DNA of 64,000 bases from Anomaloglossus baeobatrachus. Lineage: Eukaryota > Chordata > Amphibia > Anura > Aromobatidae. Numbering within the stretch: the first letter of the stretch is position 1; the number at the start of each line of letters is the position of its first letter. The notes beneath the pieces are model-generated. The model did no database searches. It was given only the letters and a program-made list of their open reading frames with translations, and was not told where the DNA came from. Shown one piece after another: positions 11,690 through 22,924 of this stretch. A program made the translations under genes and the position numbers. The stretch covers positions 452,865,926 to 452,929,925 of the forward strand of contig NC_134354.1 of assembly GCF_048569485.1 (NCBI RefSeq). The letters run 5' to 3'.

Positions 11690-12280
11690 ACACAGCAGAT
11701 CACACACAGCAGATCACACACAGCAGATCACACACAGCAGATCACACACGCACACACACACAAACACAGCAGATCACACACACACACCAGATCGCAGATA
11801 TACACAGCAGATCACACAGCCGATCACAGATACACACATCCGATCGCAGGCGCACACATCCGATCGCAGGCGCACACATCCGATCGCAGGCGCACACACA
11901 TCCGATCGCAGGCACACACACACAGCAGATCACACACACAGCAGATTGCAGATATACACAGCAGATCACACGCAGCAGGTCGCAGGCACACGCAGCAGGT
12001 CGCAGGCACACGCAGCCGGTCGCAGGCACACGCAGCCGGTCGCAGGCACACGCAGCCGGTCGCAGGCACACACACACAGCAGATCACACACACACAGCAG
12101 ATCGCAGATATACACAGCAGATCACACACAGCAGGTCGCAGGCACACAGCAGATCGCAGGCACACAGCAGATCGCAGGCACACACAGCCGATCGCAGACA
12201 CACACAGCCGATCGCAGGCGCACACACACACAGCAGATCGCAGATATACACAGCAGATCACATGCAGCCGATCGCAGGCA
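11690..12280. repeat. Heterogeneous CACACAGCAGATCG-type tandem repeats
   Basis: Variable units such as CACACAGCAGATCA, CACACATCCGATCGCAGGCG and CACGCAGCCGGTCGCAGGCA are mixed with (CA)n. They are diverged relatives of the uniform 20-mer that follows and look like the older edge of the same array. Confidence 0.9.
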
Positions 12281-14620
12281 CACGCAGCCAATCGCAGGCA
12301 CACGCAGCCAATCGCAGGCACACGCAGCCAATCGCAGGCACACGCAGCCAATCGCAGGCACACGCAGCCAATCGCAGGCACACGCAGCCAATCGCAGGCA
12401 CACGCAGCCAATCGCAGGCACACGCAGCCAATCGCAGGCACACGCAGCCAATCGCAGGCACACGCAGCCAATCGCAGGCACACGCAGCCAATCGCAGGCA
12501 CACGCAGCCAATCGCAGGCACACGCAGCCAATCGCAGGCACACGCAGCCAATCGCAGGCACACGCAGCCAATCGCAGGCACACGCAGCCAATCGCAGGCA
12601 CACGCAGCCAATCGCAGGCACACGCAGCCAATCGCAGGCACACGCAGCCAATCGCAGGCACACGCAGCCAATCGCAGGCACACGCAGCCAATCGCAGGCA
12701 CACGCAGCCAATCGCAGGCACACGCAGCCAATCGCAGGCACACGCAGCCAATCGCAGGCACACGCAGCCAATCGCAGGCACACGCAGCCAATCGCAGGCA
12801 CACGCAGCCAATCGCAGGCACACGCAGCCAATCGCAGGCACACGCAGCCAATCGCAGGCACACGCAGCCAATCGCAGGCACACGCAGCCAATCGCAGGCA
12901 CACGCAGCCAATCGCAGGCACACGCAGCCAATCGCAGGCACACGCAGCCAATCGCAGGCACACGCAGCCAATCGCAGGCACACGCAGCCAATCGCAGGCA
13001 CACGCAGCCAATCGCAGGCACACGCAGCCAATCGCAGGCACACGCAGCCAATCGCAGGCACACGCAGCCAATCGCAGGCACACGCAGCCAATCGCAGGCA
13101 CACGCAGCCAATCGCAGGCACACGCAGCCAATCGCAGGCACACGCAGCCAATCGCAGGCACACGCAGCCAATCGCAGGCACACGCAGCCAATCGCAGGCA
13201 CACGCAGCCAATCGCAGGCACACGCAGCCAATCGCAGGCACACGCAGCCAATCGCAGGCACACGCAGCCAATCGCAGGCACACGCAGCCAATCGCAGGCA
13301 CACGCAGCCAATCGCAGGCACACGCAGCCAATCGCAGGCACACGCAGCCAATCGCAGGCACACGCAGCCAATCGCAGGCACACGCAGCCAATCGCAGGCA
13401 CACGCAGCCAATCGCAGGCACACGCAGCCAATCGCAGGCACACGCAGCCAATCGCAGGCACACGCAGCCAATCGCAGGCACACGCAGCCAATCGCAGGCA
13501 CACGCAGCCAATCGCAGGCACACGCAGCCAATCGCAGGCACACGCAGCCAATCGCAGGCACACGCAGCCAATCGCAGGCACACGCAGCCAATCGCAGGCA
13601 CACGCAGCCAATCGCAGGCACACGCAGCCAATCGCAGGCACACGCAGCCAATCGCAGGCACACGCAGCCAATCGCAGGCACACGCAGCCAATCGCAGGCA
13701 CACGCAGCCAATCGCAGGCACACGCAGCCAATCGCAGGCACACGCAGCCAATCGCAGGCACACGCAGCCAATCGCAGGCACACGCAGCCAATCGCAGGCA
13801 CACGCAGCCAATCGCAGGCACACGCAGCCAATCGCAGGCACACGCAGCCAATCGCAGGCACACGCAGCCAATCGCAGGCACACGCAGCCAATCGCAGGCA
13901 CACGCAGCCAATCGCAGGCACACGCAGCCAATCGCAGGCACACGCAGCCAATCGCAGGCACACGCAGCCAATCGCAGGCACACGCAGCCAATCGCAGGCA
14001 CACGCAGCCAATCGCAGGCACACGCAGCCAATCGCAGGCACACGCAGCCAATCGCAGGCACACGCAGCCAATCGCAGGCACACGCAGCCAATCGCAGGCA
14101 CACGCAGCCAATCGCAGGCACACGCAGCCAATCGCAGGCACACGCAGCCAATCGCAGGCACACGCAGCCAATCGCAGGCACACGCAGCCAATCGCAGGCA
14201 CACGCAGCCAATCGCAGGCACACGCAGCCAATCGCAGGCACACGCAGCCAATCGCAGGCACACGCAGCCAATCGCAGGCACACGCAGCCAATCGCAGGCA
14301 CACGCAGCCAATCGCAGGCACACGCAGCCAATCGCAGGCACACGCAGCCAATCGCAGGCACACGCAGCCAATCGCAGGCACACGCAGCCAATCGCAGGCA
14401 CACGCAGCCAATCGCAGGCACACGCAGCCAATCGCAGGCACACGCAGCCAATCGCAGGCACACGCAGCCAATCGCAGGCACACGCAGCCAATCGCAGGCA
14501 CACGCAGCCAATCGCAGGCACACGCAGCCAATCGCAGGCACACGCAGCCAATCGCAGGCACACGCAGCCAATCGCAGGCACACGCAGCCAATCGCAGGCA
14601 CACGCAGCCAATCGCAGGCA
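12281..14620. repeat. 20-bp minisatellite, 117 identical units
   Basis: The unit CACGCAGCCAATCGCAGGCA repeats 117 times over 2340 bp, and I see no substitution or indel. The 20-mer has no stop codon in any frame on either strand, which is why open frames of 790-938 codons run through it; they are not genes. The unit contains CCAAT. Such uniformity means either very recent expansion or collapse/over-correction in the assembly. Confidence 0.98.
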
Positions 14621-14760
14621 CACACACATCACATCACATCCAGCACTTATGGCGCAGGGAATGAAGCAAGTCACATGTCCGGCCGCAGGTCCTGTTCGTT
14701 GCGCTCCACTGCACTGCCTCTCAAGATTCTGCCGGCGAGAAGAGATCGGTGTCGCTGGAT

Positions 14761-14880
14761 GAGGTGAGTGTGTATGCGATCCGATGTGTGTGTGTGATTT
14801 GATGTTTGTGTGTGAGATTTGGTGTGTGTGTGTGAGATTTGGTGTGTGTGTGTGTGTGTGAGCTGATGTGTGCGATCACT
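14761..14880. repeat. GT-rich microsatellite
   Basis: TGTGTGTGAGATTTGGTG-type units with (GT)n, inside the MITE downstream of the 20-mer array. Confidence 0.8.
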
Positions 14881-15509
14881 GCAGGTCCTGCCGCTCAGTG
14901 TCGGGTGAGTGTAATTGCCGGGTGCCGCTGTGTATAATGAAGTGTCCTGCAGTATCTGTATCTTTTTTAGCTGCACGGACACTTCATTATTGATCAGCGA
15001 CTAGGGCTTATTTTCGGGAGAGGGCGTATATTTAAGCCTTTCTCCGAAAATGCTGAAAATCCCTGCTAGGGCTTATTTTTGAGGGAGGTCTTATTTTTGG
15101 AAAAACATGGTATTTACCTTTCCACTTTTGGCTTCTTCTGGCCTCTGACTGTGCACATTTAAAGAGGCACATGAGGCGATTGTGTGTGGTGATGCTCAAA
15201 TATTTGAGCAGCCAAGGTCAGGAAAAAAAAACAGACAGTGGGGAACGGCAATTACTGTCTCAACATGTGGATAATGATGAGACACAGTTGCCAATAAGTC
15301 ATATTAAATCTATAAGTCAGGAGAACCAGAGAGTGCAGAAGTGGAAGATGAGGTGGTGATGAAGTCACTGACCCAATCTGAGAAGGTGACATGCAGCGCA
15401 GAGAGGAATGGGGTCTGCAGCACTGCAACAGGCAGGAAGAGGCAGTGTGGTGGCCAGAGAGAGAAGGCAGGCAACTATTCCCCAGAGCACCCACACGCAG
15501 CCATATCAC

Positions 15510-16245
15510 AGGGCAAGGGTTAGGGGTTCCAAAATCTGGCGCTTTTTTTCCACAGAGATTGAAGACAAGAAAATGATCATTTGCAATCTGTTGCATACCA
15601 AGCTCAGTAAGGGCCAGCCACTACCATCCTGACCACCACCAGAATGTTCAGGCACATGTCATCCCAGCACCGTACTACATGGACAGAACGCCTGGGTCCA
15701 CAATCTGGATCTACAGGTGACAGCACTGCCTTTTCCCCTGCAGTACGTACTGGTCAATCCCCTGTCCAGGATGAAGGCGTGGATGCCTCCTGCCCTGCAC
15801 CTGTTGTTGCACATTCGCAACTACGGTCACTTATAATTTTGTGAAAGCAGCATTCAGCTGTCTCTACCCCAGGCCTTGGAACAAAAGCAACAATATATTG
15901 CCACTCACCCATATGCCTAAACACTAAAATGACAAATTTGCAGACTGCTTGACCTAGAAACGCTGCTGTGTATGCGTGTGGACACTGAGGCTTTTCGCAA
16001 CCTCATGACGGTGGTCATCCCTTGGTACTCTATACCCAGCAGTCACTATTTTTTCCTGTGTGCTGTCAACGCCTTACAAAATCACGTGTCCCATAACATC
16101 TCCCATGCCCTGACCAACGCAGTTACTGGGAGGGTCCACTTAACCACTGACACCCGAAAAAGTGCTTGTGGCCAGGGATGCTATATTTCCCTGATGGCAC
16201 ACTGGGTGAACATTGTGGAGACTGGAACAGAAATGGAGCCATAGT
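15510..16245 (+). pseudogene. hAT transposase remnant (BED finger plus N-terminal catalytic region)
   Basis: In successive plus-strand frames the segment encodes a BED-type zinc-finger remnant (SKIWRFF at about 15525-15545) and a Ser/Thr-rich linker (GPQSGSTGDSTAF, SPAVRTGQSPVQD; 15640-15845). The start of the catalytic region follows (15972-16244), with DTEAFRNLMTVV, ITH-like ALTNAVTGRVHLTTD and GCYISLMAHWVN. VHLTTD..S..GYISLTAHW-like text is typical of hAT transposases of the ZBED type, where this Asp is the first catalytic acid. Frame changes separate the pieces. After about 16250 only short, weakly similar sequence remains, so the rest of the catalytic domain and the dimerisation region are missing. 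It is non-functional. Confidence 0.75.
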
Positions 16246-16536
16246 CGGCACATGTGCTACCGACACTTAGATTCATTAGTGTTTCCCCCACCTCCTACAC
16301 CAGTTCCTGCACCCCTTCCTCCTTCGTCTCCAAATTGCCATTCATATCAGTAGCAAGCTGGAAAGACCGCAGCTCTGCCTCGGAGAGGTGGCAACAGGTT
16401 CTGCTGAAACTAATTTGTTTAGGTGACAAACAGCACTCTGCCTAGTTGTTGAAAGGTCAAACAGACCTAATACACTATCCCTTCTCCAGCAGCTAGCCCT
16501 ACACTAATTGCAGCTATGAGCAGTATTATTATAGAA

Positions 16537-16760
16537 TAGTGATGAGCAAATATACTTGGCAATATTCTTTACTTGCATGCATATTAAGGTATCTGCGATA
16601 CCTGTTACTCGATGAGCATTTTGCTCCCTGCGTTGTGAGTTTCAAGTCCCCTCCCATGCATGTTTGGCGCTTGATTTTCAGCCACTAAACATGTTAGGAT
16701 TGATTGTAATTCCATAGCTATCTTTGCTACCGGCATTACTGTGATTGGGAGGCGAAGAGA
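16537..16760. mobile_element. Second hAT-type terminal fragment
   Basis: Begins TAGTGATGAGCAAATATAC. It resembles 8496-8736 in the same orientation: the word (C/A)AGTCCCC.CCC.TGCATGTTT, the ATTTTCAGCCACTAAACATG part and the GGCATTACTGTGATTGG end are shared with diverged positions. It is a solo or fragmentary terminal segment abutting the larger hAT remnant. Confidence 0.55.
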
Positions 16761-16869
16761 AAAGAAAAATGACTTTAGGTCATTAAAGCAGGAGAATTTA
16801 CTTAGTTTCCCTGTCACACTACTTCCTGGTTCGCTTATTAACCCTCGCGAATATGCAATATTTCCCCAG

Positions 16870-17680
16870 CTCACCCTCTGTGCCAGTGTCTGTGACTGGT
16901 TGCCCTCACACTACCTGTTTAGGTCAGGAAGCTGAGTGTAAAAATAAAAAAATAATTGGAAAAAATGGTGTAGGGTCCCTCGTATACTGAAACCCAGAGA
17001 CAATAAAGCACACATCTACAGGCTGAGTCCCCAGCTGTGTGATTCATCTTGGCTTTGTATCAAAATACAAGGGACCCCATGCAGCTTTTTTTTTTTTTAA
17101 TTCTTGACTTTGATACCTAGCCAATATAAAGTGGACAGCTGGGGGCTGGTATTCTCAGGCTGGGGAGGTCTATGATTATTGGGCCCTTACCAGGGTAAAA
17201 ATATCAGCCTACAGATTAGTGATGGGGGGGGGGTCTCATAGATGCCTACAATTACTAATGTAGGGCTTAGTGACATCTATGGGCTGCAATTAACTCCTTA
17301 TTACCCTGATTGCCAGGGTAATGGGAAGAGCTGGGTCCAATGCAGGAATTGGCGCATCTAATGGATGCACCACTTCTGGGGTAGCTGCAGGCTACTATTG
17401 TTAGTAGGCCCTTCCCACCCTAATAATATCAGCCCCTAGTTGTCTGCTGTACCTTGGCTGGTTTTAGAAAATGTCTTATTTTTTATTAAATAAATCAAAT
17501 AATGTTAAAAAAAAAGAGTGGGATCCCCTCTATTTTTCATAACCAGCCAAGGGACAGCACACATCTGAGGGCTACAGCCCGCTGCTGCTGCTGTTCCTGT
17601 GCTAGATATGAAAAATGGGGGAGGGACCCCCACGTCATTTTTTTTTTACCAAAAAATAATTTAAAAAAACAGCTGTCCAA
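16870..17680 (+). mobile_element. Interspersed repeat family G, copy 2
   Basis: Carries GGGGTCTCATAGATGCCT, TTAACTCCTTATTACCCTGA, GCATCTAATGGATGC and GGGCTGGTATTCTCAGG. These are shared with 5440-6060 and, inverted, with 62280-62760. The left part (16960-17170) reads in the opposite direction to the right part, so this copy looks like a head-to-head or rearranged pair. Non-coding. Confidence 0.55.
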
Positions 17681-17819
17681 GCTAGCTATCACTCTGTCGA
17701 GTTATTCTGTTATCTTTTTCTCTCTATTCTACTCTTTCTATCTATTCTTTATGATCTATTCGATATGTTTTGTATCTATTTTAGCTATCAATTATCCTAT
17801 CATATTTTGTTTCTCCTTT

Positions 17820-17960
17820 AAAAATCACATAAAAAAAGCAGCAAAACGCATGCATTTTTTGGGCCACAAGCTGCATTTCTGTGACCACAGGATAAAAAGA
17901 TGCACTCAAAATGCACTCATGTTGCACTCAGATAAAGATGCAGCATGCGAACATAGACTA
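17820..17960. mobile_element. MITE right-end fragment (GAACATAGACTA terminus)
   Basis: GCAGCAAAACGCATGCATTTTT-type sequence followed by a GCATGCGAACATAGACTA end, similar to the complete element at 18577-18940. The left part is missing or replaced. Confidence 0.45.
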
Positions 17961-18154
17961 AAGGGTGCTTTACATGCTGCGACATCGCTAGCGATCTCGT
18001 TAGCAATGTGACACGCTAGATCGCAGATGCGATTTGCCGAGATCGCACATAGGTCGTTTTTGTAGCTTCGGTCACATGTGCGATCTCGGTAGATCTGGCG
18101 TGTCACATCACTAACGAGATCGCTAGCGATGTCGCAGTGTGTAAAGTACCCTTA
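17961..18154. mobile_element. Foldback MITE, nearly complete palindrome
   Basis: The first half, with GCGACATCGCTAGCGATCTC, is mirrored by GAGATCGCTAGCGATGTCGC at the right, and the complementarity continues inward through GTGACACGC / GCGTGTCAC and GATCGCACAT / ATGTGCGATC. The left end is AAAGGGTGCTTTACA and the right end TGTAAAGTACCCTTAA. The whole 195 bp can form one long hairpin. It belongs with 1-176 and 3295-3716 by its terminus. Confidence 0.8.
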
Positions 18155-18204
18155 ACAATGTGTCTGACAATTTAATCCCTTAACAGCAGCCAGGATAATG
18201 CTGG

Positions 18205-18475
18205 CTATCACGTGGAAGTTTTTGAGATCCTCCAGTAACACGCCATCCTAACCATCACTGACCCCATGCCAAACTGGTCATACTGGATGATGTTGAAGGC
18301 AGCGTAATGTTTACATCCGTCACATGTGCTCAATGTGGATCTGTTCTCATCTGTGAAGAGAAGAACGCACCAACGGGGGACTGGCCAATTTTGGTGTAAG
18401 TCAATCAAGCGGCTCCGTGCTGGGTTTGTGGATAAAGGTTCTTCTACAGGATGGCAGGCAACCATGTCACACTTA
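18205..18475 (-). pseudogene. Tc1/mariner transposase fragment
   Basis: The minus strand encodes an 85-residue open stretch including WPVPRWCVLLFTDENRSTLS, and further on YDQFGMGSVMVRM. Tc1-type transposases have a W..VLFSDES segment with the second catalytic Asp, followed some 40 residues later by GGGSVMVWGG. Both landmarks are recognisable with replacements. Only this middle part of the catalytic domain is present; no terminal repeats were identified with it. It differs from the Tc1 copy at 300-1470. Confidence 0.6.
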
Positions 18476-18576
18476 TGTAGTCTGTTTCTGACAGTTTGGC
18501 AAAACTAGTCCACACCAGTAACCACTGAAGGTCATTTTATAGGGCCCGATACTCATTCTCTCACAAAGGAGAAGAT

Positions 18577-18940
18577 AGGCTATGTTCACACGCGGCATCT
18601 TTTTTTTTTGTCAGTGCATCTTGAAATGCACCAAAAACACATTGCGGCAAAACGCATCAAAAACTCAATGCGTTTTGTCCACGTTTTAACCATGTTTTGA
18701 CCAATGCGTTTTTTAAGTCAAATCTATTGACTGGAAGGGCTCAAAAACATGATAAAAATAAAAAAAATTGACATGCTGCAGCTTCAAAAATGCAGCAAAG
18801 AAAAGATGCCCAGTGTTGAAAGCAAAATAGAAATCTCAGACTTTGCTGGGAGAAGGAAATGCATGCATTTAGGGGCATCTTTGTGGCCTCAAAAACGCAC
18901 CAAAAACACAGTAAAAGATACCCTGTGTGAACTTAGACAT
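18577..18940. mobile_element. MITE, GGCTATGTTCACACG termini
   Basis: The left end TAGGCTATGTTCACACGCGG and right end CCTGTGTGAACTTAGACA form an imperfect inverted repeat. The interior consists of AAAACGCA/TGCGTTTT words in both orientations (CAAAAACACATTGCG near the left, CAAAAACGCACCAAAAAC near the right). Non-coding, diverged copy. Confidence 0.6.
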
Positions 18941-20045
18941 ACTGGTTTCAGTATTGGGCTGATGTCCCTGTGCAGTCTTAACTGGCTCCCTTTGTGTAAC
19001 GCTCTCTTATTCTAGAATCAGCTCCATGCTCTTGAGACTCTCGGAGAGACGGCAAATTTTCTTGTGACAACATGTAGGGTTGTGTTATCCTGAAGGAGCA
19101 GGACTACATGTACAACCTGAATGGGCTACAGGTAGTGACTGATGCTACTAATAGCGACAAGGACACTGGCAAGAAGCAAAACAGGAAAAGTATTAGTCAG
19201 GAAGGAAAGAAGAGAGCAACTGTCCATGGCCACCACCTGTACGACCATTCCCGTTGGGTGTTGTCTTGCTGTTCCTCTCCAGTGCTCTTCTTGTCACTTT
19301 CATTTGCACCAAAGCAGGTGACACCGACTCACAATCACCTACTCTTCCTAAATGGACAAATATCTCTGAAGTGTAGTTACTTCGGGATATACTGCAATGT
19401 GTATTCTAATTTATTATTCTAATATTTTTAAAGTAATGTAACAGATTATTTATGTTGTTGGTTGATCAGTGTAACATTATCCGTGGAGACAATGATTGTT
19501 TTACAAAAGTCTGATGTATAAGAAGATCTGATCAACTCAATAAAAATGTACCAGACATGATGTGAAGGTCTGGCTATAGATTCTCCCTGTAGAGGCGGGT
19601 GTGTGATAATGGGGCTCTGTTCGGGCACATGGACAAGGCCTCTGATCTGGGGTCTCATCTGTCTGCCTATACCCTGCCATAATAAAAAACAAATATGGGA
19701 CTACAAATAGAGAACACGCACATCATATTAGGAAAGATTGCCACAGAAAAAAATTAGTAGGGCGATCAGATTTTGTGCGCGGAAAAGTTTGCTTTGTATT
19801 TGCACAGGAATCAGCAGAAGAAATCTGAGACTGGTCTGTGCCACGGTTTTGTACTTAACCGCGTGGGACTACCCACCATATAAGTGACATGTCTGTGGAT
19901 GGTTTTCATGTGGATTTTAGTGCAGAATCCGGGTCATAATTCTTCTGATCACTACTGGGTGATCATATGGAAAGTCTGATTGCATCCTTAGCTAGAGAAG
20001 GGGACAAGCCTTTTATATCGGTACAGATAAATGACCCCATAAAGG
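18941..20045. other. Intronic sequence without recognised gene
   Basis: A stretch at 19050-19350 (around TACAACCTGAATGGGCTACA and GTCACTTTCATTTGCACC) reads like a decayed interspersed repeat, possibly the rest of the Tc1-type element to its left, but I cannot prove this. A 104-codon open frame at 19108-19422 has no recognisable domain and no splice context. The remainder is unremarkable. Confidence 0.4.
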
Positions 20046-20923
20046 GCGGCATTTACAGGGGCACACTCACCAGTCACCGTACACACAGCTGGCCCACCTC
20101 ATATGGACCTCATAAAAGCTGGCATGTATAGTGGGCACATTCATCATACACAGCTGGCTCATCTCATACAGACCCCTAAAGCTAGAATGTATAGTGGTCA
20201 CACTCAGCAATCACTGTACACAGCTGGCATGAATAGTGGGCATACCCACCAATCACTGTACACAGCTGGCATGTATAGTGGGCATACCCACCAATCACTG
20301 TACACAGCTGGCATGTATAGTGGGCATACCCACCAATCACTGTTCACAGCTGGCATGTATAGTGGGCATACTCACCAATCACTGTACACAGCTGGCATGT
20401 ACAGTGGGCACACCCACCAATCACTGTACACAGCTGGCATGTATAGTGGGCATACTCACCAATCACTGTACACAGCTGGCATGTATAGTGGGCATACTCA
20501 CCAATCACTGTACACCCAGCAGGCATGTATAGTGGGCACACTCACCAATCACTGTACACACAGCTGGCATGTATAGTGGGCATACCCACCAATCACTGTA
20601 CACAGCTGGCATGTATAGTGGGCATACCCACCAATCACTGTACACAGCTGGCATGTATAGTGGGCATACCCACCAATCACTGTTCACAGCTGGCATGTAT
20701 AGTGGGCATACTCACCAATCACTGTACACAGCTGGCATGTACAGTGGGCACACCCACCAATCACTGTACACAGCTGGCATGTATAGTGGGCATACTCACC
20801 AATCACTGTACACCCAGCAGGCATGTATAGTGGGCACACTCACCAATCACTGTACACACAGCTGGCATGTATAGTGGGCACACCCACCAATCACTGTACA
20901 CAGCTGGCATGTATAGTGGACAC

Positions 20924-20990
20924 AGTGTAAGCGTGGACTGTGGTCATCAGGGCCTCCAAGATGCCAAAGTTGTCATTGATGACCTTTGGT
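20924..20990 (-). pseudogene. gapdh: gapdh coding fragment inside satellite, copy 1
   Basis: Read on the minus strand, 22 codons give KVINDNFG, then ILEA, then LMTTVHAYT. In glyceraldehyde-3-phosphate dehydrogenase the equivalent segment is KVI.DNFGIVEGLMTTVHA.T, which follows the active-site Cys region and contains the catalytic His (in TTVHA). The DNA (AAGGTCATCAATGACAAC..) is also close to vertebrate GAPDH mRNA as I remember it. No introns or flanking GAPDH sequence remain: both sides pass directly into 42-bp satellite units. Not expressed as an enzyme. Confidence 0.85.
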
Positions 20991-22495
20991 ACACACAGCT
21001 GGCATGTATAGTGGGCACACTCACCAATCACTGTACACACAGCTGGCATGTATAGTGGGCACACCCACCAATTACTGTACACAGCTGGCATGCATAGTAG
21101 GCACACCCACCAATCACTGTACACAGCTGGCATACTCACCAATCACTGTACACACAGCTGGCATGTATAGTGGGCACACCCACCAATCACTGTACACACA
21201 GCTGGCATGTATAGTGGTCACACCCACCAATCACTGTACACACCGCATGTATAGTGGGCACACTCACCAATCACTGTACACACCTGGCATGTATAGTGGG
21301 CACACCCACCAATCACTGTACACAGCTGGCATGTATAGTGGGCACACCCAACAATCACTTTACACAGCTGGCATGTATGTATAGTGAGCACACCCACCAA
21401 TCAGTGTACACAGCTGGCATGTACAGTGGGCACACTCACCAATCACTTTACACAGCTGGCATGTATGTATAGTGGGCACACTCACCAATCACTGTACACA
21501 CCGCATGTATAGTGGGCACACTCACCAATCACTGTACACACAGCTGGCATGTATAGTGGGCACACTCACCAATCACAGTACACCGCTGGCATGTATAGTG
21601 GGCACATTCACCAATCACTGTACACAGCTGGCATGTATGTATAGTGGGCACACCCACCAATCACTGTACACAGCTGGCATGTACAGTGGGCACACCCACC
21701 AATCACTGTACACAGCTGGCATGTATAGTGGGCACACTCACCAATCACTTTACACAGCTGGCATGTATAGTGGGCACACCCACCAATGAATGTACACAGC
21801 TGGCATGTACAGTGGGCACACCCACCAATCACTGTACACAGCTGGCATGTATAGTGGGCACACCCACCAATCACTTTACACAGCTGGCATGTATAGTGGG
21901 CACACCCACCAATGAATGTACACAGCTGGCATGTACAGTGGGCACACCCACCAATCACTGTACACAGCTGGCATGTATAGTGGGCACACCCACCAATGAA
22001 TGTACACAGCTGGCATGTACAGTGGGCACACTCACCAATCACTGTACACCGCTGGCATGTATAGTGGACACATTCACCAATCACTGTACACAGCTGGCAT
22101 GTATAGTGGGCACACCCACCAATCACTGTACACAGCTGGCATGTATAGTGGGCACACCCACCAATCACTGTACACAGCTGGCATGTATAGTGGGCACACC
22201 CACCAATCACTGTACACAGCTGGCATGTATAGTGGGCACACTCACCAATCACTGTACACAGCTGGCATGTATAGTGGGCACACTCACCAATCACTGTACA
22301 CACAGCTGGCATGTATAGTGGGCACACCCACCAATCACTGTTCACACAGCAGGCATGTATAGTGGGCACACCCACCAATCACTGTACACAGCTGGCATGT
22401 ATAGTGGGCACACCCACCAATCACTGTACACAGCTGGCATGTATAGTGGGCACAACCACCAATCACTGTACACAGCTGGCATGTATAGTGGGCAC

Positions 22496-22562
22496 AGTGT
22501 AAGCGTGGACTGTGGTCATCAGGGCTTCCAAGATGCCAAAGTTGTCATTGATGACCTTTGGT
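22496..22562 (-). pseudogene. gapdh: gapdh coding fragment inside satellite, copy 2
   Basis: Same 67-bp fragment as copy 1 with GGCTTCC in place of GGCCTCC on the plus strand, a silent difference. It shares this variant with copy 6, in line with the 4486-bp block duplication. Confidence 0.85.
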
Positions 22563-22857
22563 ACACACAGCTGGCATGTATAGTGGGCACACCCACCAAT
22601 TACTGTACACAGCTGGCATGCATAGTAGGCACACCCACCAATCACTGTACACAGCTGGCATACTCACCAATCACTGTACACACAGCTGGCATGTATAGTG
22701 GGCACACCCACCAATCACTGTACACCCAGCAGGCATGTATAGTGGGCACACTCACCAATCACTGTACACCCAGCAGGCATGTATAGTGGGCACACTCACC
22801 ATACACAGCTGGCTCACCTCATAGAGGCCCCATAAAGCTAGCATGTATAGTGGGCAC

Positions 22858-22924
22858 AGTGTAAGCGTGGACTGTGGTCATCAGGGCCTCCAAGATGCCA
22901 AAGTTGTCATTGATGACCTTTGGT
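22858..22924 (-). pseudogene. gapdh: gapdh coding fragment inside satellite, copy 3
   Basis: Same fragment, preceded on the left by a long-form unit (GGCTCACCTCATAGAGGCCC) rather than a 42-bp unit. Copy 7 has the identical context 4486 bp later. Confidence 0.85.

Larger units (their letters stand above)
11430..15112. mobile_element. MITE with ACCGTGTTTTTCC termini carrying a 20-bp minisatellite
   Basis: The left end ACCGTGTTTTTCCAAAAATA and right end TTTTTGGAAAAACATGGT are inverted complements, flanked by TA on both sides. The first 105 bp (11431-11535) already form a complete small inverted-repeat unit ending GGAGAAACACGGT. A GGGCTTATTTT(T/C)-type end phrase is doubled on the right (15004 and 15068), so the ends look duplicated. 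The interior is a family of 16-20-bp repeats. It is inserted in the hAT element. No transposase. Confidence 0.75.
8496..16536 (+). mobile_element. hAT DNA transposon, broken and split by two nested MITEs
   Basis: Three pieces appear collinear: a terminal segment (8496-8736), an untranslated-type segment with subterminal repeats (10451-11430), and a coding segment with BED-finger and transposase remnants (15113-16500). Between them sit two MITEs with TA at both borders. Removing the second rejoins GAGC-TA-TTTACCTTTCC, which reads smoothly. GTGTAGGG-type sequence recurs at the far right in inverted form (CCCTACACTAATTGCAG, 16497-16513), as expected for subterminal repeats. The outer ends and target duplications are not clear, so the 8-kb span is my reconstruction of layout, not a measured element. 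The C-terminal part of the transposase is absent. Confidence 0.6.

Noticed and set aside
11824-14762. Open frames of 789-938 codons on both strands
   Set aside because: The 20-bp unit has no stop codon in any frame, so every frame stays open and gives a 20-residue repeat. There is no start context, splice site or domain.
19108-19422. 104-codon open frame as a vps53 or other exon
   Set aside because: It is on the opposite strand to vps53, shows no family resemblance, and the surrounding text looks like decayed repeat.
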